A stretch of DNA of 64,000 nt from an uncultured Lachnospiraceae bacterium (GTDB lineage Bacteria; Bacillota; Clostridia; Lachnospirales; Lachnospiraceae): positions 38,507 to 102,506 of the forward strand of contig CAMNOU010000009.1 of assembly GCA_946546945.1 (NCBI GenBank), given 5' to 3'. Shown here in pieces: positions 1 to 8,279 of the stretch; the first letter of the stretch is position 1, and each line of letters opens with the position of its first letter. The notes under the pieces are model-generated. The model did not search any database. It was not told the origin of the DNA and worked only from the letters and a program-made list of their open reading frames with translations. The position numbers were made by a program, and so were the translations under genes.

Positions 1-1154
1 AAGGAGTAAACCTGGGGAACTGGCTGGTCCTGGAAAAATGGATGAGTCCGGCCCTGTTTGAGGGAACGACCGCGGAAGACGAGCATGATCTTCCGGGACA
101 ATTGTCAAAGGAAGTCTATGAGGCGAGAATAAAAATCCACCGGTCGGAATACATTTCCGAGGGTGATTTTGTGCGGATCAGGGCGATGGGAATGAACACG
201 GTGCGCATACCGGTGCCGTTTTTCATTTTCGGAGATGTTGAGCCCTACATCGGTTGTATTGAAGAACTGGATAAGGCATTCAACTGGGCAGAGCGGTACG
301 GACTGAAGATTCTGATCGACCTGCATACGGTTCCCGGCGGACAGAACGGATTTGACAATGGAGGATGGTGCGGCGTATGTACCTGGTCGCAGGACCCTGA
401 AAAAGTGGAATGGACGATCCGGCTTCTGGAGAAACTGGCACAGCGGTATGGCAGCCGTACCGGTCTGTTCGGGATCCAGCCGGTCAATGAACCGATCACA
501 GAAGAGATATGGAATCTGATGGATGTGCCGAACCGTTATCCGGCGGCAGATCCGGCGCTGGCAGAAAAGAGCAGACCGAATACCTGGGAATTTCTGGAAG
601 ACTTTTATCTTCGGGTGTATGAACGCCTCAGAAAGATTCTTCCGGAGGATAAGGCCATCGTACTTCATGATGGATTTGACAGTTATCACTGGAAAGGATT
701 CATGCAGGACGACAAGTATAAAAATGTCTGGCTGGACACCCATCTGTATCTGATGATGGCGGAAGCTTCCGGATGTGAGCAGACTCCGCAGGAATATGTG
801 AACTACATTTTCACCAACTATCAAAAACAGATCCGGGAAATGGAAAAGTATTTTCCTGTCCTCTGCGGAGAATGGTGCCTGTTCAATTCTCTTTGTGTCG
901 GGGCAGATACAAACGGAGGACGTACGGTGCTCCACGGAGAAGACGGAATGTCATCGGAGACGGTCAGTGATGAGGAAAAGAAAAATATCTACCGGCTCCT
1001 TGCAGATGCGCAGTTAGAGGCCTGGCGGAGCGGGCACGGGTATTTTTACTGGAGTTATAAACTGCTGACCGATACGGTCAATACAAACGGCTGGATCGGC
1101 TGGGATGCCTGGGATTTTGGCAGATGCCATGATTTGGGCTGGATACAGATCTGA
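1..1154 (+). CDS. Glycoside hydrolase family 5 enzyme, exo-beta-1,3-glucanase-like (5' end outside window)
   Basis: The frame is already open at base 3 and reads GVNLGNWLVLEKWMSPALF, the opening motif of GH5 exo-1,3-beta-glucanases, so the true start lies upstream of the window. The NEP motif holds the expected acid/base glutamate (codon at 489-491) and the CGEW motif the expected nucleophile glutamate (codon at 870-872). Aromatic residues typical of the sugar-binding cleft surround both (WCGVCTW, YFYWSYK). No signal peptide can be judged because the N-terminus is missing. The likely role is removal of glucose units from beta-glucans, perhaps in the cytoplasm; the exact substrate is inferred from family resemblance only. 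A hairpin terminator follows the stop at once. Confidence 0.85.
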   Translation, partial: GVNLGNWLVLEKWMSPALFEGTTAEDEHDLPGQLSKEVYEARIKIHRSEYISEGDFVRIRAMGMNTVRIPVPFFIFGDVEPYIGCIEELDKAFNWAERYGLKILIDLHTVPGGQNGFDNGGWCGVCTWSQDPEKVEWTIRLLEKLAQRYGSRTGLFGIQPVNEPITEEIWNLMDVPNRYPAADPALAEKSRPNTWEFLEDFYLRVYERLRKILPEDKAIVLHDGFDSYHWKGFMQDDKYKNVWLDTHLYLMMAEASGCEQTPQEYVNYIFTNYQKQIREMEKYFPVLCGEWCLFNSLCVGADTNGGRTVLHGEDGMSSETVSDEEKKNIYRLLADAQLEAWRSGHGYFYWSYKLLTDTVNTNGWIGWDAWDFGRCHDLGWIQI

Positions 1155-1164
1155 GCATAAAAAA

Positions 1165-1190
1165 GGCGGAGAGTTTTCTCCGCCTTCTTT
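1165..1190. terminator. Bidirectional Rho-independent terminator between the GH5 gene and htpG
   Basis: A 7-bp GC-rich stem (GGCGGAG / CTCCGCC) with a 6-base loop is flanked by an A run on the left and a T-rich run on the right. It can therefore serve the GH5 gene on the plus strand and htpG on the minus strand. Confidence 0.85.
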
Positions 1191-1191
1191 C

Positions 1192-1221
1192 TGCCATAGG
1201 AGATTGCGATTCCCTATGTCA
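1192..1221. repeat. Short palindromic repeat, copy 1 (imperfect)
   Basis: Arms TGCCATAGGAGAT and ATTCCCTATGTCA surround a TGCG loop. It matches the perfect palindrome at 40003-40032 at most positions, including the central TTGCGATT, and like that copy it lies directly after a terminator. See the findings. Confidence 0.6.
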
Positions 1222-1237
1222 GAAAAAGTGCTGCTGA

Positions 1238-3316
1238 TTATTCTGCCTGATTGGCAAGCACCATCATGATCTCATTGCTGCGGGATACAAAGGCTGCCAT
1301 TGCTTCTGGATCCAGCGGCTGGTTGGACAGCATAGCCAGATCATAGAGCTGTTTGCAGAAGACAGGAACATGAGCATCATCTTTGTGATCCAGAATGAAC
1401 TGAACCAGTTTGTTGTTGATATTCAGAGTCAGTGTTTCGCTGCCCCCGAACATATTCGGATCCATGCCGCCGATGCTGTACATCTTCATCATATCCTGCA
1501 TACGTCTGCCTTCCTCGGAGAGTGTGATCACCGAAGAAATGGAGGCATCTTTCAGTTTTTCCACCTTGACATCCAGATTCTCTTTTTCAAGAGCCTTGCG
1601 GAAGGTTTCGGTCAGGCTGTCCAGTGCCGTTTTCAGGTCTTCCTCGGAGACATCTTCCTTTAATGCATCGGTCAGGTCGGCATCAATACGCATGAATTTG
1701 TAATGCTGATTGCGCTGCTCGAGCTGCGTGATGAAGGAAGTATCGATGTTGTGGTTCAGGATCACTGCGTTCATGTCGGATTCTTTGAACATGCGGATGT
1801 ACTGGCCCTGCTGGTTGACATCGGTAACGTAATAGATGGTCTTGCGGGTATCCTTCTCCTCAGCATTTTCCTCTTCTTTTTTCTCTTCACCGGCTGCCTC
1901 TGCCTCAGCGGCTGTGTCTGTTTCGGTCTTTTCCTCCTCTTCCTTCAGAAGTTCCGGAAGAGTAAGATACTTGCCGCTGATATCCTTGAAGAGGATATAA
2001 TCATTCATCCGGTCACAGAATTTCGTATCTTTTAAGCAGCCGAACTTGATGAACGGACTGATATCATCCCAGTATTTCTCATAGTTCTCTTTCTCGGTCT
2101 TGCACATGCCGGAAAGTTTGTCAGCAACCTTCTTGGAGATGTATTCGGAAATCTTCTTAACAAATCCATCGTTCTGAAGGGCGCTTCTGGATACATTCAA
2201 CGGAAGATCCGGACAGTCGATGACACCCTTTAAGAGCATCAGGAACTCCGGAATGACTTCCTTGATATTATCAGCAATAAATACCTGATTGTTGTAAAGT
2301 TTGATGGTTCCCTCAATAGAATCATATTCCATGTTGATCTTCGGGAAGTACAGGATGCCCTTTAAGTTGAACGGGTAGTCCATATTCAGATGGATCCAGA
2401 AGAGCGGCTCCTTGTAATCATTGAACGTCGTGCGGTAGAATTTCTTATAATCCTCGTCTGTGCACTCGTTGGGATGTTTAGTCCAGAGCGGATGTGTCTC
2501 GTTGAGCGGAACGGGACGCTTCAGGATTTTTACCTTTTCTGTACGTGGAGAAACCTCCACGATCTCCTTTTCGCCGTTCTCGTTTTCTTTTTCCTCTGTC
2601 TTGGCTTCTTCAATGATCGTTTCAATGACGACATCCTTGTCGGTTTTTTCCTCCACGGGGATCGTCTCATACTGAGGTTCCGCGTTCTCATTCACCAGAT
2701 AGATCTCGGTCGGCATGAAAGAGCAGTATTTGGTGAGGACTTCTCTTGCGCGGTATTCATTGGCGAACTCCAGGCAGTCCTCGTTCAGAAACAGAGTGAT
2801 CTCAGTACCGACCGTGGTTTTTGTCCCGTCGGTCATATCAAATTCGGTACCGCCGTCGCAGCTCCAGTGTACCGGAACAGCGCCTTCCTTATAGGAGAGA
2901 GAATCGATCTGCACCTCATCCGCTACCATGAATGCAGAATAGAAGCCCAGTCCGAAATGACCGATGATCTGATCTTCATTCGCTTTGTCTTTATACTTTT
3001 CGAGGAAGTCGGCAGCGCCGGAGAACGCGATCTGGTTGATGTATTCCTCGACCTCATCCGCGGTCATGCCGAGTCCGTTATCAATGACCTTAATGGTCTT
3101 ATCTGTCGCATTAACGCGGACCTCAACCTTTGGTTCATAATCATCCGGAAGGGAGTACTCGCCCATCATATCCAGCTTTTTCAGCTTGGTGATGGCATCA
3201 CAGCCGTTTGAGACGAGCTCGCGGTAAAAGATATCGTGGTCAGAATATAACCACTTTTTTATGATCGGAAAAATATTTTCACTGTTGATGGAAAGACTTC
3301 CATGTTTGTTGCCCAT
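1238..3316 (-). CDS. htpG: Molecular chaperone HtpG (Hsp90 family)
   Basis: This 692-residue protein is an ATP-dependent cytoplasmic chaperone that helps fold and protect proteins under stress. The N-terminal GHKL ATPase domain shows the family signatures FYRELVSNGCDAITK (asparagine for Mg-ATP), DNGLGM and GHFGLGFYSAFMV. The middle domain carries the Hsp90 pattern around PLNVSRSALQND, and a C-terminal dimerisation region follows. An acidic, Glu/Lys-rich insert lies around residues 455-490. The start is supported by AAGGAG 9 bases upstream. The upstream region carries a sigma-A promoter and a CIRCE operator, so control by the HrcA repressor and induction by heat are likely. Confidence 0.97.
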   Translation of the reverse strand: MGNKHGSLSINSENIFPIIKKWLYSDHDIFYRELVSNGCDAITKLKKLDMMGEYSLPDDYEPKVEVRVNATDKTIKVIDNGLGMTADEVEEYINQIAFSGAADFLEKYKDKANEDQIIGHFGLGFYSAFMVADEVQIDSLSYKEGAVPVHWSCDGGTEFDMTDGTKTTVGTEITLFLNEDCLEFANEYRAREVLTKYCSFMPTEIYLVNENAEPQYETIPVEEKTDKDVVIETIIEEAKTEEKENENGEKEIVEVSPRTEKVKILKRPVPLNETHPLWTKHPNECTDEDYKKFYRTTFNDYKEPLFWIHLNMDYPFNLKGILYFPKINMEYDSIEGTIKLYNNQVFIADNIKEVIPEFLMLLKGVIDCPDLPLNVSRSALQNDGFVKKISEYISKKVADKLSGMCKTEKENYEKYWDDISPFIKFGCLKDTKFCDRMNDYILFKDISGKYLTLPELLKEEEEKTETDTAAEAEAAGEEKKEEENAEEKDTRKTIYYVTDVNQQGQYIRMFKESDMNAVILNHNIDTSFITQLEQRNQHYKFMRIDADLTDALKEDVSEEDLKTALDSLTETFRKALEKENLDVKVEKLKDASISSVITLSEEGRRMQDMMKMYSIGGMDPNMFGGSETLTLNINNKLVQFILDHKDDAHVPVFCKQLYDLAMLSNQPLDPEAMAAFVSRSNEIMMVLANQAE

Positions 3317-3341
3317 TGTCTATCACTCCTTTACATAATCA

Positions 3342-3365
3342 GATTTCATGCGTCTGCATGAAATC
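3342..3365. promoter_or_regulatory. Perfect inverted repeat in the htpG leader
   Basis: GATTTCATGC and GCATGAAATC form a perfect 10-bp inverted repeat around GTCT. It lies just downstream of the predicted htpG start point (about 3368) and upstream of the ribosome-binding site, so it could be an mRNA 5' hairpin or a second operator. It does not match CIRCE, and I recognise no regulator for it. Confidence 0.55.
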
Positions 3366-3374
3366 ACTATAACT

Positions 3375-3403
3375 ACTATAATACCGGAAAGGAGAAAAGT
3401 CAA
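3375..3403 (-). promoter_or_regulatory. Sigma-A promoter of htpG
   Basis: On the minus strand, TTGACT (3403-3398) and TATAGT (3380-3375) are separated by 17 bp. The predicted start point is near 3368, giving a leader of about 50 bases. Confidence 0.75.
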
Positions 3404-3410
3404 TAAAAAA

Positions 3411-3437
3411 TCAGCACTCTTTTCAAACGAGTGCTAA
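3411..3437. promoter_or_regulatory. CIRCE operator (HrcA binding site)
   Basis: TCAGCACTC, nine bases, GAGTGCTAA. This differs from the CIRCE consensus (TTAGCACTC-N9-GAGTGCTAA) at one base. It lies seven bases upstream of the htpG -35 box. CIRCE bound by HrcA represses class I heat-shock genes such as groESL and dnaK in Firmicutes; control of htpG here is inferred from position. Confidence 0.88.
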
Positions 3438-3607
3438 CAGGTTTTTGCAGAGTCTCATACGCTTCCTGAATTGCAAAAGAAAGACGCAAAATACAGATTA
3501 GAACTATGATTTTTGAGAAAAAAGGTGTATGCTAGACAGGAGCAGGGCTTGTTCCTGCCGGATGGACTGCAGGAAAAAAATGAATGAACAGGAAAGGTTT
3601 TAAAAAA

Positions 3608-4837
3608 ATGGATAAACAGAGTGTTACAGACAGATTTTTAAGATATATTGCAGTGGACACACAGTCCGCGGAGGACTCCGATACCTTCCCGAGCACAGAG
3701 AAGCAGAAGAATCTCGGGCGTATGCTGGCAGAAGAACTGCGCAGCATGGGTGCGGACCGGGTCGTTTTTGATGACCGGTACGGGTATGTCTATGCAATGA
3801 TACCGGCTACCGATGCAGGAAATAAGGAAACACTGGGGCTGATCGCGCATATGGATACGGCTCCGGAGACATCGGGAAAGAATGTGAAGCCCCATTTTGT
3901 TGAGAATTATCAGGGGCAGGATATCGTACTGAATGAAGAGCAGCACATTGTGCTGTCTCCGAAAGTGTATCCGGAGATGAATCATTATACCGGAAAGACA
4001 CTCATTGTCACGGATGGCACGACCCTTCTCGGGGGAGATGACAAGGCCGGAGTGGCGGAAATCATGACACTGGCAGATACGCTGCTGTCCGATCCGTCCA
4101 TCCCGCATGGCAGAATCGCCATCGCCTTTACCCCGGATGAAGAGGTCGGATGCGGAGTGGATCATTTTGATACAGAGCAATTTGGCGCAGACTATGCCTT
4201 CACCGTAGACGGAGGAGCCATTGGTGAGCTTGAGTATGAAAATTTTAACGCGGCGTCAGCAGATGTAACGGTGTATGGCGTGACCGTACACCCCGGAGAG
4301 GCAAAGGGAAAGATGAAAAACGCTTCCCTGATTGCCATGGAGTTTGCCGGGATGATGCCGGAAGAACAGCGGCCGGAGTGCACGGAAGGATATGAGGGAT
4401 TCCTTCATCTCTCCGATATGAGCGGAAAAGTGGAGGAGGCCAGACTTTCCTACATTATCAGAGACCACGACAGATCCGAATTCGAGCAGAAAAAAGAACT
4501 GTTTCACCAGGCAGCCCGGGAGCTGAATCAGAAGTACGGTGAAAATACAGTCACTGTTGACATTCGCGACAGTTACTATAATATGAAAGAAAAGATCGAG
4601 CCGGACTATATGTTTCTGATCGAACGGGCAAAAACCGCCATGGAGAAAGTCGGAATCGTCCCGAAGATCCAGCCGATCCGCGGAGGCACAGATGGCGCGA
4701 GACTTTCGTTTATGGGGCTGCCGTGCCCGAATCTCTGTGCGGGCGGACACAATTTCCACGGAAGATATGAGTATATCTGCAAAGAATCCATGGAGACGAT
4801 TGTCCGGATGCTGATTGAACTGTCAAAGACAGTCTGA
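3608..4837 (+). CDS. pepT: Peptidase T (tripeptide aminopeptidase, M20B)
   Basis: This cytoplasmic zinc aminopeptidase releases the N-terminal residue from tripeptides. In the 409-residue protein the di-zinc and catalytic residues are readable: H81 and D83 in HMDTAPETSG, D144 in LLGGDDKAG, E178 and E179 in PDEEVGCG, plus GGTDGARLSF and the late histidine of GGHNFHGRYEY. The length is normal for PepT. The start at 3608 is preceded by AGGAAAGG at 10 bases. An in-frame ATG at 3584, with AGGA upstream, would add eight residues and cannot be excluded. The gene is followed 25 bases later by a small regulator gene and may be co-transcribed with it. Confidence 0.96.
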   Translation: MDKQSVTDRFLRYIAVDTQSAEDSDTFPSTEKQKNLGRMLAEELRSMGADRVVFDDRYGYVYAMIPATDAGNKETLGLIAHMDTAPETSGKNVKPHFVENYQGQDIVLNEEQHIVLSPKVYPEMNHYTGKTLIVTDGTTLLGGDDKAGVAEIMTLADTLLSDPSIPHGRIAIAFTPDEEVGCGVDHFDTEQFGADYAFTVDGGAIGELEYENFNAASADVTVYGVTVHPGEAKGKMKNASLIAMEFAGMMPEEQRPECTEGYEGFLHLSDMSGKVEEARLSYIIRDHDRSEFEQKKELFHQAARELNQKYGENTVTVDIRDSYYNMKEKIEPDYMFLIERAKTAMEKVGIVPKIQPIRGGTDGARLSFMGLPCPNLCAGGHNFHGRYEYICKESMETIVRMLIELSKTV

Positions 4838-4862
4838 GGGGAAAAGAAAGGAAAAGACGATT

Positions 4863-5120
4863 ATGCAGGCGAGAGTGGCTGTGATGAGCATTATTGTGGA
4901 AAACAGTGAAGAGGTGGACCGTTTGAATGGGATCCTTCACAATTACGGGGAGTATATCATCGGGAGAATGGGTCTGCCCTACCGGAAGAGAAATATCAAT
5001 ATCATCAGTATTTCTGTGGATGCACCGCAGGATATCATATCCGCGATGAGCGGTAAGATCGGGGCGCTGAAGGGCGTGAGCGTAAAAACCGCTTATTCCA
5101 GCAAAATATACGAAGATTAG
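4863..5120 (+). CDS. TM1266-family putative regulator of iron-only hydrogenase systems (ACT-like)
   Basis: This 85-residue protein resembles the small ACT/NikR-C-like family typified by Thermotoga TM1266. The opening ARVAVMSIIVEN, the central YIIGRMGLPY and the segment NIISISVDAP are characteristic. Members are usually linked to [FeFe]-hydrogenase maturation genes (hydE, hydG, hydF), but none is present here; the neighbours are pepT and an iron-sulfur aldo/keto reductase. The start at 4863 has AAAGGAAAAG upstream; longer in-frame forms would begin inside pepT. It has no DNA-binding domain, so the regulatory label rests on family annotation. Confidence 0.8.
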   Translation: MQARVAVMSIIVENSEEVDRLNGILHNYGEYIIGRMGLPYRKRNINIISISVDAPQDIISAMSGKIGALKGVSVKTAYSSKIYED

Positions 5121-5130
5121 GAGAGTATTT

Positions 5131-6309
5131 ATGCAATATCGTAAAGGCAAAGACGGAACAGAACTATCAGTACTGGCATATGGGTGTATGCGCTTTACGA
5201 AGACAAATGGCAGGATCGACCTGGACAAGGCGGAAAAGGAACTGATGGAAGCCGTACGTCTTGGCGTCAATTATTTTGATACTGCCTATATCTATCCGGG
5301 GAGCGAGGCAGCCATCGGGGAGATCTTTGAAAAGAATCACTGCAGGGAACAGATCTATATTGCCGATAAACTGCCGCATTATCTGATCCGCTCCAGAGAA
5401 GGTCTGGAAAAGACTTTCCAGGAGCAGCTGCGAAGACTTCGTACGGATTATATTGACTATTATCTGATGCATATGCTGACCGACGTGGCTTCCTGGGAAA
5501 AACTGAAAAAGATCGGCATTGAAAGCTGGATCCGGGAGAAGCTTGATTCCGGTCAGATCCGCCATATTGGTTTTTCGTATCACGGAAGCGCGGATATGTT
5601 CTGCCGGCTGATCGATGCTTATGACTGGGATTTTTGCATGATCCAGTACAATTATCTGGATGAGCACAGCCAGGCCGGGCGGACAGGTGTGGAGCATGCC
5701 GCCCAAAAAGGAATTCCGGTGATGATCATGGAACCGCTGCGCGGAGGAAAACTGGTCAGCCTGCTGCCGGAAAAAGCGAAAAAGCTGATTGCGGAAAACC
5801 CCAGAGGTTATTCCGCAGCGGAATGGTCGTTTCGCTGGCTTTTTAACCAGCCGGAGATCACAGCGGTGCTTTCCGGCATGAATTCCATAGAGATGCTGCG
5901 TGAAAATGCGGCGATCGCGTGCGATGCGCAGCCGGGAGCTTTTACAGAAGAGGATTTTGCTCTGATCGCACAGGTGAAAGAGATCATTAATCAAAGTCTG
6001 AAGGTCGGGTGTACCGGATGCGGTTACTGCATGCCCTGCCCGCAGGGCGTTGATATCCCCGGCGCCTTCAGTGCGTGGAATTCATTTTATACGCAGGATA
6101 AAAAAACAGCCAGAAGAAGTTATATGCAATGTACGATTTTCCGGCATGACCCCAGCAGCGCCTCTTTGTGTATCGGCTGCGGAAAATGTGAACAGCACTG
6201 TCCGCAGCACATAGAGATCCGCAAAGAACTGCGCGGAGTCGTCAGGGATTTGGAGGATATCCCGTACAGAGGCTCCCGGACGCTCATCCGGCTGCTGCAT
6301 CTCTGGTAA
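5131..6309 (+). CDS. Aldo/keto reductase with C-terminal ferredoxin-like 4Fe-4S domain
   Basis: A 392-residue cytoplasmic oxidoreductase of the COG1453 type. The N-terminal TIM barrel has the aldo/keto reductase residues: aspartate and tyrosine in YFDTAYIYPGSE, lysine in YIADKLP and histidine in YLMHMLTD. The C-terminus adds cysteine clusters CTGCGYCMPCPQGVDI and CIGCGKCEQHCPQHI, suited to binding iron-sulfur clusters. That points to a link between carbonyl reduction and ferredoxin-type electron transfer, which is common in strict anaerobes. The substrate is unknown. It starts 10 bases after the TM1266-like gene with GGAGAG upstream and is probably in the same transcript. Confidence 0.9.
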   Translation: MQYRKGKDGTELSVLAYGCMRFTKTNGRIDLDKAEKELMEAVRLGVNYFDTAYIYPGSEAAIGEIFEKNHCREQIYIADKLPHYLIRSREGLEKTFQEQLRRLRTDYIDYYLMHMLTDVASWEKLKKIGIESWIREKLDSGQIRHIGFSYHGSADMFCRLIDAYDWDFCMIQYNYLDEHSQAGRTGVEHAAQKGIPVMIMEPLRGGKLVSLLPEKAKKLIAENPRGYSAAEWSFRWLFNQPEITAVLSGMNSIEMLRENAAIACDAQPGAFTEEDFALIAQVKEIINQSLKVGCTGCGYCMPCPQGVDIPGAFSAWNSFYTQDKKTARRSYMQCTIFRHDPSSASLCIGCGKCEQHCPQHIEIRKELRGVVRDLEDIPYRGSRTLIRLLHLW

Positions 6310-6324
6310 TCAAAAGGATTTATT

Positions 6325-7302
6325 ATGATAAAAGAAAGAAACCATCTGTTTGATAATATGAAGGCGCTTTTGATCTTTCTGGTTGTCCTGGGACATGTTC
6401 TCAGCAAGTTCGGGACAACACAGGAAGCGTCCGTTCTGTATAAAATCATATTCAGCTTCCATATGCCGGCATTCCTTTTCGTATCGGGCTTTTTTGCAAA
6501 GATCGACCCGAAAAGAGTGCTGGCAAAGCTGTTTCCGCTTTATATCGTTTTTCAAAGCCTGCAGTATCTGGAAATCTATCTGATCAGTCTTTTTACAGGC
6601 CATCCGAAAATTCCCCATGTTCAGTTCCTGAAACCGGAGTGGACCCTGTGGTATCTGATGGCGCTGATGGTCTTCCAGCTTCTTCTGCCTGTCTTTGACA
6701 CGGACCGGCTGAAAAAACAGATCGTATTTTTGTGCACGGCACTTCTTCTGGGGCTCGCAGCCGGACTGACGCCGGACACAGACAACTTCATGGCCATGTC
6801 GAGAGTTTTTGTATTTTTATTCTTTTTCCTTCTCGGATATTATGAAAAGAAGAGCGGACTGCTGCGGGCATTTTTAAGGCAGGACCACCCGTCTCTTTCA
6901 AAAGCCGTCGCTGCCGCAGCGGGATTCCTGCTGGTGCTTTTCCTTTGTACGTATGGCAGGACGATTCCAGCCCGGTCGCTGTTCGGCACGGAAAGCTACT
7001 CGGATATCTATACCGTGCAGGGGCGTATCCTTGCCTGGATCCTGGCTTTTCTCTGGATTCTTGTGCTTCTGACATGGATACCGGATAAACGGCTGGCTCT
7101 GATCGGCACAGCCGGAAGAAATACGCTGCCGATCTATCTGTTCCATTCCCTTACGCTGCTGATCCTGGTGCGGACGCCGCTGCCCGGAATCATCAACGGC
7201 AATATGGCGGGAATCCTGATCCTGGCAGTCGTGATTACGGCCGGCCTGTCCTGGAGTGGATTTGACAGGATGCTGCGATGTATAAAAATACCTGTAAAAT
7301 GA
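6325..7302 (+). CDS. Membrane acyltransferase (acyltransferase 3 / fucose 4-O-acetylase-like)
   Basis: This 325-residue integral membrane protein has about ten hydrophobic segments. It opens with DNMKALLIFLVVLGHVL, the conserved histidine-bearing first helix of acyltransferase-3 proteins, followed by FSFHMPAFLFVSGFF, typical of the NolL/COG3594 group. Such enzymes move acetyl or similar groups across the membrane onto surface sugars. The acceptor cannot be told from sequence, and no polysaccharide cluster is nearby. It lies 15 bases after the aldo/keto reductase gene and is probably the last gene of that operon. A new promoter follows. Confidence 0.85.
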   Translation: MIKERNHLFDNMKALLIFLVVLGHVLSKFGTTQEASVLYKIIFSFHMPAFLFVSGFFAKIDPKRVLAKLFPLYIVFQSLQYLEIYLISLFTGHPKIPHVQFLKPEWTLWYLMALMVFQLLLPVFDTDRLKKQIVFLCTALLLGLAAGLTPDTDNFMAMSRVFVFLFFFLLGYYEKKSGLLRAFLRQDHPSLSKAVAAAAGFLLVLFLCTYGRTIPARSLFGTESYSDIYTVQGRILAWILAFLWILVLLTWIPDKRLALIGTAGRNTLPIYLFHSLTLLILVRTPLPGIINGNMAGILILAVVITAGLSWSGFDRMLRCIKIPVK

Positions 7303-7321
7303 GATAAAAACCATTTTTCAC

Positions 7322-7350
7322 TTTACATTCCATTTTGAAGTGATTATACT
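7322..7350 (+). promoter_or_regulatory. Sigma-A promoter of the por operon
   Basis: TTTACA and TATACT are separated by exactly 17 bp, 35 bp upstream of the porG start. This places a start point near 7357 and rules out the earlier in-frame ATG at 7359 as the start codon. Confidence 0.75.
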
Positions 7351-7385
7351 ATTAAAGTATGTATAAAAATACAAAGGAGCAGAAA

Positions 7386-7961
7386 ATGAAGAACGGGATA
7401 GAGATCAGATGGCATGGCCGGGGAGGGCAGGGTGCCAAGACGGCAGCCCTTTTACTGGCCGATGTTGCTTTTAAGACAGGAAAATACGTACAGGGTTTTC
7501 CGGAATACGGACCGGAACGCATGGGAGCGCCGATTACCGCCTTTAACCGGATCAGCGCGGATCCGATCCGGGTTCATTCCAATATTTATCATCCGGATTT
7601 TGTCGCGGTCGTAGATGAGACTCTTTTACATGCGGTGGATGTTACGGCCGGCCTGAAGGAAGACGGAGCGATCATTGTGAATACGGCAAAAACACCGGAA
7701 GAGATCATGCCTTCTCTGCGCGGCTATACGGGACGTGTCGTCACGGTAGATGCCCGCAGGATATCGGAAGAAGCGCTGGGAAAATATTTCCCGAATTCTC
7801 CGATGCTGGCTTCTGTAGTGGCTGTGACAAAGGTGATGAATAAAGATACCTTCCTGAATGAAATGCGGGCTTCCTATCAGCATAAGTTCGCAAAGAAACC
7901 GGAGGTCATCGAGGGCAATATGAAGGCGCTTGAAATGACGTTCAAAGCACTTGGAGAATAG
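7386..7961 (+). CDS. porG: Pyruvate:ferredoxin oxidoreductase, gamma subunit
   Basis: The 191-residue gamma subunit of a multi-subunit 2-oxoacid:ferredoxin oxidoreductase. The opening IRWHGRGGQGAKTAA and GFPEYGPERMGAPITAF are signatures of the gamma domain. The complete enzyme turns pyruvate and CoA into acetyl-CoA and CO2 while reducing ferredoxin, the central energy step of anaerobic fermentation. The start is set by AAAGGAG just upstream. It is the first gene of a tight gamma-delta-alpha-beta operon. A related 2-oxoacid specificity cannot be excluded from sequence alone. Confidence 0.93.
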   Translation: MKNGIEIRWHGRGGQGAKTAALLLADVAFKTGKYVQGFPEYGPERMGAPITAFNRISADPIRVHSNIYHPDFVAVVDETLLHAVDVTAGLKEDGAIIVNTAKTPEEIMPSLRGYTGRVVTVDARRISEEALGKYFPNSPMLASVVAVTKVMNKDTFLNEMRASYQHKFAKKPEVIEGNMKALEMTFKALGE

Positions 7962-7973
7962 AAGGAGATCCTG

Positions 7974-8279
7974 ATGAGAACAGATATTACAAAGATCAAT
8001 GAACAGACTCCCTATACCGGTCTGACTGAGGGAATGCAGATTTTTGCTTCGGGAACTTCCCGGCTTTTTAAGACCGGCGAATGGAGAAACGATACCCCGG
8101 TCTATCTTGCCGATCAGTGCAAACAATGTCTTTTATGTACTCCGGTATGCCCGGACAGCAGCATACCGGTGCGGGACGGGAAGCGTCTGGCGTTTGACCT
8201 GGATCACTGCAAGGGATGCGGGATCTGCGCAAAGGTATGTCCCTTTGGGGCGATACAGATGAAGGAGGGCGTTGAGTAA
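7974..8279 (+). CDS. porD: Pyruvate:ferredoxin oxidoreductase, delta (ferredoxin) subunit
   Basis: A 101-residue iron-sulfur subunit. Two classical motifs, CKQCLLCTPVCP and CKGCGICAKVCP, should hold two [4Fe-4S] clusters that pass electrons from the thiamine diphosphate centre to soluble ferredoxin. The N-terminal half, before the clusters, is the extension usual in delta subunits (GTSRLFKTGEWRNDTPVY). The stop codon overlaps the porA start by one base, so translation is probably coupled. Confidence 0.95.
   Translation: MRTDITKINEQTPYTGLTEGMQIFASGTSRLFKTGEWRNDTPVYLADQCKQCLLCTPVCPDSSIPVRDGKRLAFDLDHCKGCGICAKVCPFGAIQMKEGVE

Noticed and set aside
2390..3211. A 273-codon open frame opposite htpG
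   Set aside because: It is explained by the reverse strand of a highly conserved chaperone gene, with no start signals or protein family.
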